This document shows, in pieces, positions 1 through 8,221 of a DNA stretch of 48,088 nucleotides (its first letter is position 1; every line of letters begins with the position of its first letter). The stretch is taken from positions 1-48,088 of the forward strand of contig DXCU01000049.1 in the NCBI GenBank assembly GCA_019115845.1. Direction: 5' to 3'. The DNA is from Candidatus Rubneribacter avistercoris (GTDB lineage Bacteria > Actinomycetota > Coriobacteriia > Coriobacteriales > Eggerthellaceae). The notes under the pieces are model-generated. The model did no database searches, was not told where the DNA came from, and was given only the letters and a program-made list of their open reading frames with translations. The position numbers were made by a program, and so were the translations under genes.

Positions 1-38
1 GCCACTTTTCCTTCCTCGCGCTTCATACCCGAATTGTA
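1..38 (-). promoter_or_regulatory. Promoter and RBS of a gene running off the left edge
   Basis: Read on the minus strand, TACAAT (38 to 33) is a good -10 hexamer. It is followed by a purine-rich GAGGAAGG (17 to 10) and then a possible GTG at 5-3. This looks like the start of a minus-strand gene whose body lies outside the window. No good -35 is visible at the usual spacing, so the call is tentative. Confidence 0.35.
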
Positions 39-90
39 CCATAGCCCGCATTCCCTGACCCGCACGCCCAACGCAACCGAACGCCCTAGC

Positions 91-220
91 GTGACAGGAG
101 GACCGTGACAGGAGGACGGGGATAACGTCACATCGGGGCACATCCAGCGTGACAGGAGGACGGGGATAACGTCACATCGGGGCACATCCCGATGTGACGT
201 TATCCCCGTCCTCCTGTCAC
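91..220. repeat. REP-like cluster: partial unit, two 41-bp direct repeats and a 30-bp inverted copy
   Basis: A 13-bp partial unit (91-103) is followed by two identical 41-bp units at 105-145 and 149-189, both beginning GTGACAGGAGGACGGGGATA. An exact inverted copy of the first 30 bases lies at 191-220, so 149-178 and 191-220 can form a perfect 30-bp stem with a 12-nt loop. Each unit also carries terminal GTGAC/GTCAC. The cluster lies just 3' of the ABC-F gene. The architecture resembles REP/BIME elements mobilised by RAYT transposases (inference); no transposase is in the window. Confidence 0.85.
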
Positions 221-234
221 GAACGGAAGCGCAC

Positions 235-2079
235 CTATTCCCCCAGTTTCTCGGCGGCTTCGAGCCAGGCTTCTTCCAGCTCGTCCATCTGGGATTGCAG
301 CTCGTCGATGCGCGCCTGGGCCTCGCCGAGGGCGGCGAAGTCGGTGGGATCGACGGCGGCCATCTGGGCCCGCACGTCCTCCATCTTGCCGCGCAGCGTT
401 TCCATTTTGCGCTCGTTGGAGGCCATGAGCTTGCGCAACGCCCGCTGCTCCCCGCCCGAAAGCCTTTCCCTCCCCTCTTCACCATTTGCGGATGTCGGAT
501 GAACGTCCGCACCATCAACGGGGGGCTGGGCGCCGCCCAACCCTCCCCCCGCGAGCGCGTCTCGCTCGTCCGCCATTCGCAGGTACTCCTCCACGCCGCC
601 CGGCAAATGCCGCACCTTCCCGTCGATGAGGGCGAACTGGTGGTCGGTCACGCGCTCCATGAGGTAGCGGTCGTGCGTGACCAAAAGCAGCGTGCCCGGC
701 CAGCCGTCGAGCAGCTCCTCCATCGCAGCCAGCATGTCGGTGTCCAGATCGTTGCCCGGCTCGTCCAAGATGAGCACGTTGGGCTCGTCCAGCAGGATGA
801 GCATGAGTGCAAGCCGGCGCTTCTGCCCGCCCGACAGGTCGCACACCGGTTCGTTGAGGTCGGCGCGCGAGAACCCCAGCTTCTCAAGCAGCTGCGCGGG
901 CGTCGTCTCCTTGCCGTCCAGCATGGTGCGGCGGCTGTAGCGGCCGATCACCTGGCGCACGCGATCGTTACCGAAAGCGGCCAAGTTGTCCAGATGCTGC
1001 GACAGCACGGCGAAGCGCACGGTCTGGCCGATCTTCACGCGCCCCGCGCTCACGCGCTGCACGCCCTGGATGACGCGCAGAAGCGTGGTCTTGCCCGCAC
1101 CGTTCTCGCCGACGATGCCGTAGCGATCGCCGGGGCCGATGATCCACTCCACATCGTCCAGCACCGTGCGGGCCGATCCGCCCTCGCCTTCGAACCGCAC
1201 GCTCACGTGCTCAAGGTCCACCACCTGCTTGCCCAAACGCGCCATGGCCATGCGCTTGAGGGCCAGCTCGTCGCGCAAGGGCGGCACGTCGGCGATAAGC
1301 GCCTGGGCGGCGGCCACGTGGAACTTCGGCTTCGTCGCCCGCGCCCGCGCCCCGCGCGAAAGCCACGCCAGCTCGCGGCGCAGGGCGTTTTGGCGCTTCT
1401 GCTCCGCGAGTGCCGCCCGCCGGTCGCGCTCGACGCGCTGCATGATGTAGGCCGAAAATCCGCCTTCGAACGGCTCGACCACGCGGTCGTGCACCTCCCA
1501 CATGCGCAAACACACCTCGTCAAGGAACCAACGGTCGTGCGTGACCACCAAAAGCGCGCCCGCGTCCCGCCTCCACCGGCCCTTCAGGTGCTCGGCCAGC
1601 CACGCGATGGCGCGCACGTCCAAATGGTTCGTGGGTTCGTCCAACGCGAGCACGTCCCAGTCGCCCACCAGCAGTCGCGCCAAATCCACGCGCCGCCGCT
1701 GCCCGCCCGAAAGCGTGTCCACCCGCGCGTCCCACGGAATGTCGCGTGTCAGGCCGGCGATGATGTCGCGAATGCGCGCGTCGCCCGCCCACTCGTGCTC
1801 GGGCCGCTCGCCCACGATGGCCTTGCCCGCGGCGTCCCCGTCGCGCAGTTCATCGACCTGCCCCAGCACGCCCACGCGCACGGTGCCGTTTCTCAGCACG
1901 CGGCCTTCGTCGGGATCCAACCTGCCCGCCAGCAGGTTGAGCAGCGTGGACTTCCCGTCGCCGTTGCGTCCCACAATGCCGATGCGGTCGCCCTCGTCAA
2001 CACCCAGCGACACGCTTTCGAACACCGTTTTGGTGGGAAAGTCCACCCGCACCTTCTCGCACCCCAGCAGAAACGCCAT
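235..2079 (-). CDS. uup: ABC-F family ATPase, Uup-like
   Basis: Soluble protein of 614 residues with two ABC ATPase domains and no membrane segments, the ABC-F layout. Domain 1 has Walker A GRNGDGKST (residues 37-45), signature LSGGQRRR and Walker B LALDEPTNHLD. Domain 2 has GENGAGKTT, LSGGQKRR and LILDEPGNDLD. The ND in place of NH in the second motif and the C-terminal charged coiled coil (roughly the last 60 residues, rich in E, Q, M, D and R) match the Uup branch, which acts on ribosomes or branched DNA rather than in transport. The ATG at 2079 has only a weak GGAG four bases upstream. It appears monocistronic. A resistance-type ABC-F is less likely given the Uup-type C-terminus. Confidence 0.85.
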   Translation of the reverse strand: MAFLLGCEKVRVDFPTKTVFESVSLGVDEGDRIGIVGRNGDGKSTLLNLLAGRLDPDEGRVLRNGTVRVGVLGQVDELRDGDAAGKAIVGERPEHEWAGDARIRDIIAGLTRDIPWDARVDTLSGGQRRRVDLARLLVGDWDVLALDEPTNHLDVRAIAWLAEHLKGRWRRDAGALLVVTHDRWFLDEVCLRMWEVHDRVVEPFEGGFSAYIMQRVERDRRAALAEQKRQNALRRELAWLSRGARARATKPKFHVAAAQALIADVPPLRDELALKRMAMARLGKQVVDLEHVSVRFEGEGGSARTVLDDVEWIIGPGDRYGIVGENGAGKTTLLRVIQGVQRVSAGRVKIGQTVRFAVLSQHLDNLAAFGNDRVRQVIGRYSRRTMLDGKETTPAQLLEKLGFSRADLNEPVCDLSGGQKRRLALMLILLDEPNVLILDEPGNDLDTDMLAAMEELLDGWPGTLLLVTHDRYLMERVTDHQFALIDGKVRHLPGGVEEYLRMADERDALAGGGLGGAQPPVDGADVHPTSANGEEGRERLSGGEQRALRKLMASNERKMETLRGKMEDVRAQMAAVDPTDFAALGEAQARIDELQSQMDELEEAWLEAAEKLGE

Positions 2080-2553
2080 GCCGCTCCGTCCGTCGTCGCC
2101 ATCGTTCGCAGGCGATTATAGCGCACGGCGGGCTTGCGCTTCATCCCCGGCACGCGCGGCAAGGCACGAAACGCCCTCTGCCGCTGTCGCAGAAACGTCG
2201 GAGGTTCGGCCGAGAAGGCAGTCGCTCCCTGCCAAACCGCCGCTGGCACGGGCTGCGCGAAGCGGCGCGCAGGACCCTGCGCCCGCAGGTTGGCCACAAA
2301 CCGCGCCCTGTGGCACGCGCGGGGCCGCCTTCCCGCCCTCCGTGCCCCTCGCATCTGGAGAAACACCAGGTCGCGGGAATTGCGCGATCCGCCAACCCGC
2401 CGAATCAGCCGCTCGGAGTGCCACAGGGCGCGGTTTGCGACCAACCTGCGGGCGGCCCTTCGCCGCACCGCTGGCGGCGGGGGCCGCATCAACGCCGTCC
2501 AACGTGGAGGCGGGCGACCCCGCCTCCACCCCCGCCGAAACGGGCGTCACATC
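2080..2553. other. 474-bp intergenic region containing an inverted-repeat element
   Basis: There is no credible gene here. Most of the region is GC-rich and is occupied by the first copy of a 163-bp inverted-repeat element (2286-2448) with its conserved 5' flank (about 2223-2251). It separates the ABC-F gene from the ABC-2 exporter operon, both on the minus strand. Confidence 0.6.
2286..2448. repeat. 163-bp inverted-repeat element, copy 1
   Basis: The 31-bp arms lie at 2286-2316 and 2418-2448 and match at 29 of 31 positions. They enclose 101 bp. The second copy at 45457-45619 has exactly the same length, the same 31-bp arms, and an interior identical at about 78 of 101 positions with no gaps. 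At the arm tip this copy has CAGG/CCTG where copy 2 has CAAG/CTTG, so the base pair is kept. It looks like a MITE/REP-type element or a conserved structured RNA; no ORF of note is inside. Confidence 0.85.
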
Positions 2554-3759
2554 CTACAAGGGCAGATCACGCTTGCAAAACCGCACGGCACCCGCTACGT
2601 AGGCCACGGCGGCAACGCCCGCAAGCGCGCACAGCTTCCACGCGAAAGCGTAGTCCACGGCAGCCGTCCCCACGGTGGCCAACGCATCGGTGTCGTACAA
2701 ACCCACGAGCGTCAGGTTGTTGAACACCCCCAGCGCCTCCACGCCCATGCCGATGTCCACTAAATTGGGCGAGCCGAAAATCCCCAGAAGCGACGCCAGG
2801 AAAAACCACACCGCCAAGCCGCCGCCGAATGCAAGGGAGGCCCCGGAGCGGTTGAACACGCAGCTGCCGAAATAGCACAGCCCCGCCACAGCCTCCACCA
2901 GGAGGTACATCCCCACGTACAGAGCCAAGATGCCCGCCGCGTTCGTTTCCGGATACAGCGCGTTGGTGGAGGCGATGCGCGCAACGCACGCAATGGCGCA
3001 CAGCACCAGCGGCACCACCAGCATAAAGAGCATCTGAGTGAAAGCCACGGCGCGGCGCTTCGTGGGCGTGGACAGCAGATACGCCATCGAGCCGCGATCC
3101 ACCTTGTCCACCACCAGCGAATTCGCCAACAGCACCACCAGCAGGAACACGGGCAAAAGCCCCGTCCCGGTGAAGTACATGGAGTTGAGCAGCGCGTCGG
3201 GGTCCATCTCCTCCATGGTGTCCATGAGGCCCATGTCCACGCCGGCAATGCCCAGCATGGTGTCCATCATGGTTTCCAGATCAAGCTCGTCGCCGCTGAA
3301 CACGCCGGTGCTTTGGGCCAGGGCGTAGGCGTACTCGAACTGCCGCACGTAATCGTCAAGCGGCACGTCGGAACGCCCCAGATCGTCGATAGCCTCTTGG
3401 AAGCCCTGCACGCTCAAATCCTCGCCTATGCTCTGGGACAGCAGGTTAAACGCCTGCTCGTACGCGTCGCGATCGCCTCCTTGGGCGAAATCCCCATAGG
3501 AAAGGTTCGCCTGGGTCATCGCGTCGTAGGCCGCAAGCGCCCCCAGGTACACGTAGAACTCCTCCTGCTCCTCGCTGTAGTCCTCGCTCCCTCCCGCCGT
3601 GGCGGACATCATGCTGCCGGCAAAGTTCATGACCACGCACATCAGCACCATGATAACGGCGATGACCAGGCACAGCGCCCAATTCGCCTTCAAGTTTTGC
3701 CCAAAGAGCGGCCCGGAGAACACGCCCGTCACCTTGCCCGTTTCCCGCGTCTGTCCCAT
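2554..3759 (-). CDS. ABC-2 type transporter permease
   Basis: Integral membrane protein of 401 residues. One helix lies at about 28-48, followed by a ~150-residue acidic extracytoplasmic loop and then five more hydrophobic segments (about 197-215, 240-262, 277-297, 308-326, 372-392). This is a typical ABC-2 exporter half. The ATG (3759) follows the stop of the upstream ATPase gene by one base (TAG-C-ATG), so it is translationally coupled and is the last gene of a three-gene operon. The substrate is unknown; efflux of a drug, peptide or lipid is the family norm. A TetR gene reads away from the other end of the operon. Confidence 0.8.
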   Translation of the reverse strand: MGQTRETGKVTGVFSGPLFGQNLKANWALCLVIAVIMVLMCVVMNFAGSMMSATAGGSEDYSEEQEEFYVYLGALAAYDAMTQANLSYGDFAQGGDRDAYEQAFNLLSQSIGEDLSVQGFQEAIDDLGRSDVPLDDYVRQFEYAYALAQSTGVFSGDELDLETMMDTMLGIAGVDMGLMDTMEEMDPDALLNSMYFTGTGLLPVFLLVVLLANSLVVDKVDRGSMAYLLSTPTKRRAVAFTQMLFMLVVPLVLCAIACVARIASTNALYPETNAAGILALYVGMYLLVEAVAGLCYFGSCVFNRSGASLAFGGGLAVWFFLASLLGIFGSPNLVDIGMGVEALGVFNNLTLVGLYDTDALATVGTAAVDYAFAWKLCALAGVAAVAYVAGAVRFCKRDLPL

Positions 3760-3760
3760 G

Positions 3761-4810
3761 CTATTCCGCTCCTTGATCGTATGCCTGCAAGAAGATGTCC
3801 TCCAACGTGGCCCGCCGCTCCGAAAGCGCCGTCAGGCCGCAGCCATCAAGCGCCTGAAACAGCTCCGCGGTCTGAGATGCCTGCACCGCCACCTGGCGCG
3901 TCACCTGGCCGGTCGGCTGCGCATCCGACGGTCGCCCGCCCAATGGCTGCGCCTCTGACGACCGCGCACCCGAAAACCGCCCGCCCGGAAAACGGCGGTC
4001 GAACTCCTCCGCCTGCCAAGCGGTGGCGAACTCAAGCGCGTAGCGCCGCGTCTGGCTGCGGCGTAACTCGTCCAAATCCACCACGCCGATGACGCGCCCG
4101 TCCCTGATCATGGCCACGCGGTCGCACACCTCCTCCATCTCCTCGAAGATGTGGCTGGACATGAACACCGTGTGCCCGGCTTCCTTTTCCGCGCGCACCA
4201 GGTCCAAAAACGCATCGCGCATAAGGGGGTCCAGACCCGTGGTGGGCTCGTCCAAGATCAGCACGTCGCGCCGGGCCATGAGCGCCGCCGCGATGGCTGT
4301 TTTCTGCTTCATGCCCTTGCTCATGCGCTTCAGATTGGCGGTGGGGTCAAGCTGCAGCGCCTCTATCACGCGGTTCATGTAGGAAAAGTCGGTCACGCCC
4401 AGGTGGCGGGCCTGCGACTTCAAAAACTCCACGCCGGTGCGCAGGTCGGGAAACGCCACTTCGCCGGGGATGTAGCTCACTGCGAGCATGTTGTGCGCTG
4501 CGTGCGTCCAGCAGTCGCTGCCGCACAGTTCAGCGGTGCCGGCGGTGGGCTTGATAAAGCCCATGAGCGCGCGGATGGTGGTGGTTTTGCCCGAGCCGTT
4601 GGTGCCCACGTAGCCGAACACCTCGCCTTTGCGCACCTCCAGGTCAACGTCGAAGATGCCGCGGTCGCAGCCGTAGTCTTTGGTGAGCCCTTTCGTGCGG
4701 ATGACCGCATCGTCGGACGCGCAGACGGAAGCCGCGCTTGTGGGGTCCAGCGCGCAGGCGGGAGCCGCGCTCGCAAGGCCCAGCGGGCGCGCGGGAGTCA
4801 AACCGCTCAT
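3761..4810 (-). CDS. ABC transporter ATP-binding protein (second of two in operon)
   Basis: ABC ATPase of 349 residues with Walker A GTNGSGKTT, a variant signature RMSKGMKQK, Walker B LILDEPTTGLD and the switch histidine in MSSHIFEEM. It should energise the adjacent ABC-2 permease. It starts at the ATG that overlaps the upstream stop (ATGA). Two stretches are unusual: about 33 residues of A/P/S-rich sequence before the first beta strand, and a Gly/Ser/Gln/Pro-rich linker (about residues 270-310) in the C-terminal part with internal repetition. These look like expanded low-complexity inserts and are not needed for ATPase function. Confidence 0.85.
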   Translation of the reverse strand: MSGLTPARPLGLASAAPACALDPTSAASVCASDDAVIRTKGLTKDYGCDRGIFDVDLEVRKGEVFGYVGTNGSGKTTTIRALMGFIKPTAGTAELCGSDCWTHAAHNMLAVSYIPGEVAFPDLRTGVEFLKSQARHLGVTDFSYMNRVIEALQLDPTANLKRMSKGMKQKTAIAAALMARRDVLILDEPTTGLDPLMRDAFLDLVRAEKEAGHTVFMSSHIFEEMEEVCDRVAMIRDGRVIGVVDLDELRRSQTRRYALEFATAWQAEEFDRRFPGGRFSGARSSEAQPLGGRPSDAQPTGQVTRQVAVQASQTAELFQALDGCGLTALSERRATLEDIFLQAYDQGAE

Positions 4811-5721
4811 GAGGCCACCCCCTCAAACCGCTTGTCCTCTTTGTAGAACTGCATGAAGTAGTCCTCCAGCGTGAAAGGTATCTCCTGGAAATCGTAGGGT
4901 TTGAGCGCCGCCAGGTCGCGTGCGAAAGATCCCACTTCCTCGGGCAGCACGCGCACGCGCACCGAACGGGCCTTCGCACTGGACGACGCCACCGCATACC
5001 CGCGCTCAAAAAACGCCGCAAACGACGCGTCGTCGGCGAAGGTCACCTTGAAGATGGAGCCGCTTTCGCGTTTGAGCTGCACCGGGTCGAAATGCGCCGC
5101 CAAGCGCCCGTCTTTGATGATGGCGATGCGGTCGCAGGTTGCGTCCACCTCGTGAAAGATGTGCGAGGAGAGGAAGATGGTCTTGCCGCGCGCCTTCTCC
5201 TCGCGGATGTAGGCGATGAACGCCCGCTGCATGATGGGGTCAAGGCCGCTGGTGGGTTCGTCGAGCACCAGCACGTCGGGGTCGTGCATGAAGGCGACCA
5301 CCACCGCGAGCTTGCGTTTCGTTCCCAAGCTCATGGACTTCGTGTCCACATGCGGATCCAGCTCGAAGCGCTCCAGCAGCCGGTCGCAGTGCTCCAGGGA
5401 GTCCATGCGCCGCATGCGGGCCATCATGCGCAAAAACGCCGATCCAGTCATGCCCTCGGGCAGCGCGATCTCGCCCGGCAGATAGCCGATGGACGCCTGC
5501 AAAGCGGCGGCGTTTCGCCAGCAATCCAGCCCGCGCACCCGGGCGCGCCCGGCATCGGGGTGGGAAAACCCCATGAGGTGACGGATGAGCGTGGTTTTGC
5601 CTGCGCCGTTAGGACCCAGGAAACCGAAGCATTCCCCCTGATCAACCTTCAAGCTGACATCGAATACGCCGCGGCCGTGGCCGTAGTCCTTGGTCAGGCT
5701 ATCGACTTCTATAACGGCCAA
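4807..5721 (-). CDS. ABC transporter ATP-binding protein (first gene of operon)
   Basis: ABC ATPase of 304 residues: Walker A GPNGAGKTT, degenerate signature MSLGTKRKL, Walker B LVLDEPTSGLD and switch histidine LSSHIFHE. I chose the TTG at 5721 because AAAGGAGG sits four to five bases upstream and the fold begins at once (AVIEVDSLTKDYG). The upstream in-frame ATG at 5796 would add 25 residues with no family similarity and no RBS. Having two different ATPases with one permease suggests a heterodimeric engine. Its 5' region is shared with the divergent TetR gene, a likely repressor of this operon. Confidence 0.85.
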   Translation of the reverse strand: MAVIEVDSLTKDYGHGRGVFDVSLKVDQGECFGFLGPNGAGKTTLIRHLMGFSHPDAGRARVRGLDCWRNAAALQASIGYLPGEIALPEGMTGSAFLRMMARMRRMDSLEHCDRLLERFELDPHVDTKSMSLGTKRKLAVVVAFMHDPDVLVLDEPTSGLDPIMQRAFIAYIREEKARGKTIFLSSHIFHEVDATCDRIAIIKDGRLAAHFDPVQLKRESGSIFKVTFADDASFAAFFERGYAVASSSAKARSVRVRVLPEEVGSFARDLAALKPYDFQEIPFTLEDYFMQFYKEDKRFEGVAS

Positions 5722-5762
5722 GGGGCCTCCTTTCGCTCGTGCGCACCCTCGAAAGCGCAGAC

Positions 5763-5860
5763 GCAACGCGAACGCCATGCGCGGATACCCTCGCAACGCG
5801 GAACATCATGCGCGGCAGACACCCTTGCAACGCGAAACGCCATGCGCGGCAGACGCCTTC
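5763..5860. repeat. Three imperfect tandem repeats of about 30-34 bp
   Basis: Units at 5763-5792, 5793-5826 and 5827-5860 each begin GCAACGCG and contain an ATGCGCGG core. They lie in the 5' region between the ABC exporter operon (minus) and tetR (plus), so variation in copy number could change promoter spacing. Confidence 0.7.
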
Positions 5861-5953
5861 TCGCTTGCGCGCCCCTGCGGGCGCGGGCGCGGAATGCTTG
5901 TGCGGATCCACCCATTATCAGCACGCGTTTCGCTAGAATAAAAGAACATAAAC

Positions 5954-5966
5954 GGACAGTCTGACC
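5954..5966. promoter_or_regulatory. Possible TetR operator
   Basis: GGACAGTCTGACC is a 13-bp near-palindrome (GGaCAG-T-CTGaCC, five of six positions symmetric) located 22 bp before the tetR start, in the divergent intergenic region. TetR proteins normally bind such short dyads beside their own gene. It is weak and unproven. Confidence 0.35.
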
Positions 5967-5988
5967 CATTTTCAGCGCAGGAGAAACC

Positions 5989-6609
5989 ATGGCCCGCCCC
6001 CGCAAGGACAGCGACGACCCCTCCGCCAAAGAGCGCATGATGCAGGCGTTCTGGGAAGTGCTCGAAGAAAAGCCCTACGCGCAGATGACCGTGTCCGACA
6101 TAGCGCGCGCGGCGAACGTGCGACGAAACACCTTCTACTACCATTACGCGAACGTCGGAGAACTGGCCGAGCAAGCGATCCGGCAGTACATTCCGCTTGC
6201 CGTCCAGAACATCAACGTTATGCGCTCAGGTGGCCCGGACAGCCACTTCCCGCCCCTCTTCCCGCCCGATGCCCAGGGAAAGATCGCGCTGATAGCAGGG
6301 CCTCATGGCGCCATGGACCTGCTCAACATCGTGAAGAACATCGCCTGGGATCTGTGGGTGAGCGAATTCGGCGTCGACGAGTCCAAGCGTCCCCTGTTCG
6401 AATACGCTATCAGCGGCATGATGGCCGCCAGCTCGTACCTGATGCGCTTCGCTCCCGAGCAAAGAGCCGCATTGCTTGCGAACAGCGATCTGCCGGCCAT
6501 CATGTCCGCAACCCTTCGGCAGATCTCCCCGACCATCCCCTCCTCGCCTACGCAAACAGCGCAAGAGCCGCCACGAACGCCGCCGACGCCAGCACGCTGC
6601 CGGCCATGA
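5989..6609 (+). CDS. TetR family transcriptional regulator
   Basis: Protein of 206 residues. The N-terminal helix-turn-helix spans about 33-54 (MTVSDIARAANV followed by NTFYYHYANVGEL), the classic TetR motif. The C-terminal ligand-binding half is not similar to a named subgroup. AGGAG lies seven to eight bases before the ATG. It is divergent from the three-gene ABC exporter operon ending at 5721, the usual arrangement for a repressor of an efflux system. Its last 62 bp overlap the 3' end of the convergent membrane protein gene (6548-7669). The Pro/Thr-rich C-terminus encoded in the overlap may be a drifted tail. Confidence 0.9.
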   Translation: MARPRKDSDDPSAKERMMQAFWEVLEEKPYAQMTVSDIARAANVRRNTFYYHYANVGELAEQAIRQYIPLAVQNINVMRSGGPDSHFPPLFPPDAQGKIALIAGPHGAMDLLNIVKNIAWDLWVSEFGVDESKRPLFEYAISGMMAASSYLMRFAPEQRAALLANSDLPAIMSATLRQISPTIPSSPTQTAQEPPRTPPTPARCRP

Positions 6610-7669
6610 TGGCCCATGCGGCAGGGCGCGCCCAGTTGACCGTCCAGCCCACGCCGAAGCGCTCGGGCAGAAACAGGCTCGCGTCGTCGGGGTTGCAGTA
6701 GAACACGCCCAGCTTCCAATAGCGATCGTCGTCCACGAGCAGCTCGTCTGTCGCCTGCATGCGCTTGAACACGCGCGAGCCCGCCTGGCCGTACACCGCC
6801 GATATCACGAGGGAGCCTGCAACAAGGGGCAGCGTTGCCACCAACACGACGACGGCCGCCTGCCCAAGCGTGATCGCGCCCAAGGCCGAAAGCTCGAACG
6901 CCAGGCCCACGCACGTTGCCACAAGCACGCCAGACACCAGCAGAAACACGCTTTGAGCACGCGCGAACAGGCCGTAGGCGAGCGCTGATGTGGCCGGGGC
7001 GCCCGGCTCGGACCACTTCTTCGACCGCAGGATGATCCAGTGGGAAAACGCGAAGCACGCGACTAAGAACAGCTGCACGATCACCGGAAACGCCACGACT
7101 CCCGGGCCTTTCGGCTCCCAGCGGTTCACCGTGCCGTCGAAATCCGCATGCAGGGGGATCAGGTCGGGCATATGCGGGTACGCCGCAATGCCGATTGCCG
7201 CCGTCACCAGGATGACCGGCACGTACAGCAGATTCCATTTGAGCGAGATGGCGCGCGGAACGGGCTGCTCGCCCACCACGGCCACCGCCTCCTGGGCCGC
7301 AGCCACCCACCCTTGCTCGCGCTTGTACGCCCTCGTGAGCGAGCGGTAGCGCAGCATGAGGGCGTAACCGCCAACGAGCAGCACAAGCTCGCCGCCTATC
7401 AGGACAACCATCACGCCAGCGCCGTTGCCCGCAAGCGTGCACGCGGCCCCCGCAATCGTGAACACCGCCGTCGCCAGCAAGACGGCGGCCGCATAGCGCC
7501 GTTTGAGCCGCTTGACGAACGGGTCTTGCTGCGCGGACGCGGGCACCGTGACGGCGAACACCTCGCCGCGACGCATGAGGTAGGGAGTGATCGCCGTGAG
7601 GACGCCGGTGAAGGGGACGAACAACGTTGTGATCAGCATCAGAAGCGTCAGGTCGAAGCCCTGCGTCAT
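6548..7669 (-). CDS. DUF1648/DUF5808 multi-pass membrane protein
   Basis: Membrane protein of 373 residues. A central IPLHADFDGTVNRW matches the DUF1648 signature and a C-terminal YWKLGVFYCNPDD with FGVGWTVNWA matches DUF5808. Several hydrophobic segments surround both. The ATG at 7669 overlaps the stop of the GntR gene (ATGA) and has GGAGG six bases upstream; the longer in-frame opening further upstream is Arg-rich and overlaps the GntR gene. Proteins of this type commonly sit beside YtrA-like GntR regulators and are thought to be envelope-stress or signal-related, but the biochemical role is unknown. The 3' end overlaps tetR by 62 bp. Confidence 0.85.
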   Translation of the reverse strand: MTQGFDLTLLMLITTLFVPFTGVLTAITPYLMRRGEVFAVTVPASAQQDPFVKRLKRRYAAAVLLATAVFTIAGAACTLAGNGAGVMVVLIGGELVLLVGGYALMLRYRSLTRAYKREQGWVAAAQEAVAVVGEQPVPRAISLKWNLLYVPVILVTAAIGIAAYPHMPDLIPLHADFDGTVNRWEPKGPGVVAFPVIVQLFLVACFAFSHWIILRSKKWSEPGAPATSALAYGLFARAQSVFLLVSGVLVATCVGLAFELSALGAITLGQAAVVVLVATLPLVAGSLVISAVYGQAGSRVFKRMQATDELLVDDDRYWKLGVFYCNPDDASLFLPERFGVGWTVNWARPAAWAIMAGSVLASAAFVAALALFA

Positions 7670-8157
7670 AGGGCGCCTCCCATTGCCGCCTCGCACGGCG
7701 CGTCCGGTGCGGCGGCATCTTGAAACGCCGCCGCCGAGCGTTCGGCCCGCGCCTCCGAACGCTCGCCGGCGCCGTACGCCCGCGCGGCTTGACGCTGCGC
7801 GCATTCAAGGAACTCGCCCCAACCGCCGCCGCGCGCACGATGCGCCAACGCCAGCTCGAACAGCTCGTCCTCCATCTTCGCCAGCTCCACCTGGGCGCGG
7901 TCGGCCCGGTCGGCCTCGCACGGGTCGGCGATGTAGGCGCCCGAGCGGCCGCGCATGAGCACGTAGCCTTCGTCGCGCAGCACGGCGTACGCCTTGTTCA
8001 CCGTGTGCAGGTTGATGCCAAGGTCGCTCGCCAACGCGCGCACCGAGGGCAGCGCCTGGCCCGGCACCAGCTCTCCCGTGGCAATGGCCGCGATGATCTG
8101 GCTGCGCAGCTGCAGGTACAGGGGCTCTTCGGATTTCTGGTCGATGCGGATGATCAT
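7666..8157 (-). CDS. GntR family regulator, YtrA subfamily
   Basis: Protein of 163 residues. The N-terminal winged helix (PLYLQLRSQIIAAIATGEL, then LPSVRALASDLGINLHTVNKAY) is a textbook GntR domain. Only a short Ala-rich helical tail follows, the YtrA type that regulates ABC transporters. The ATG at 8157 has AAGGAGG with ideal spacing; an upstream in-frame ATG (8196) lacks one. It is the third gene after an ATPase and a permease and is coupled to the DUF1648 gene, so it probably autoregulates this operon. A perfect dyad upstream of the operon (10702-10726) is a candidate site. TTGCGC-N18-TGTACT just upstream could give it a private promoter. Confidence 0.9.
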   Translation of the reverse strand: MIIRIDQKSEEPLYLQLRSQIIAAIATGELVPGQALPSVRALASDLGINLHTVNKAYAVLRDEGYVLMRGRSGAYIADPCEADRADRAQVELAKMEDELFELALAHRARGGGWGEFLECAQRQAARAYGAGERSEARAERSAAAFQDAAAPDAPCEAAMGGAL

Positions 8158-8221
8158 GGGCGGTCCCTCCTTCGCGAACAGCTTAGTACATCGCAAGGTT
8201 TATGGCGAGCGCAACCAACGC

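Noticed and set aside
295-2121. 608-codon plus-strand frame opposite the ABC-F gene
   Set aside because: The His/Arg/Ala-rich translation has no family likeness; the minus strand encodes an intact two-domain ATPase.
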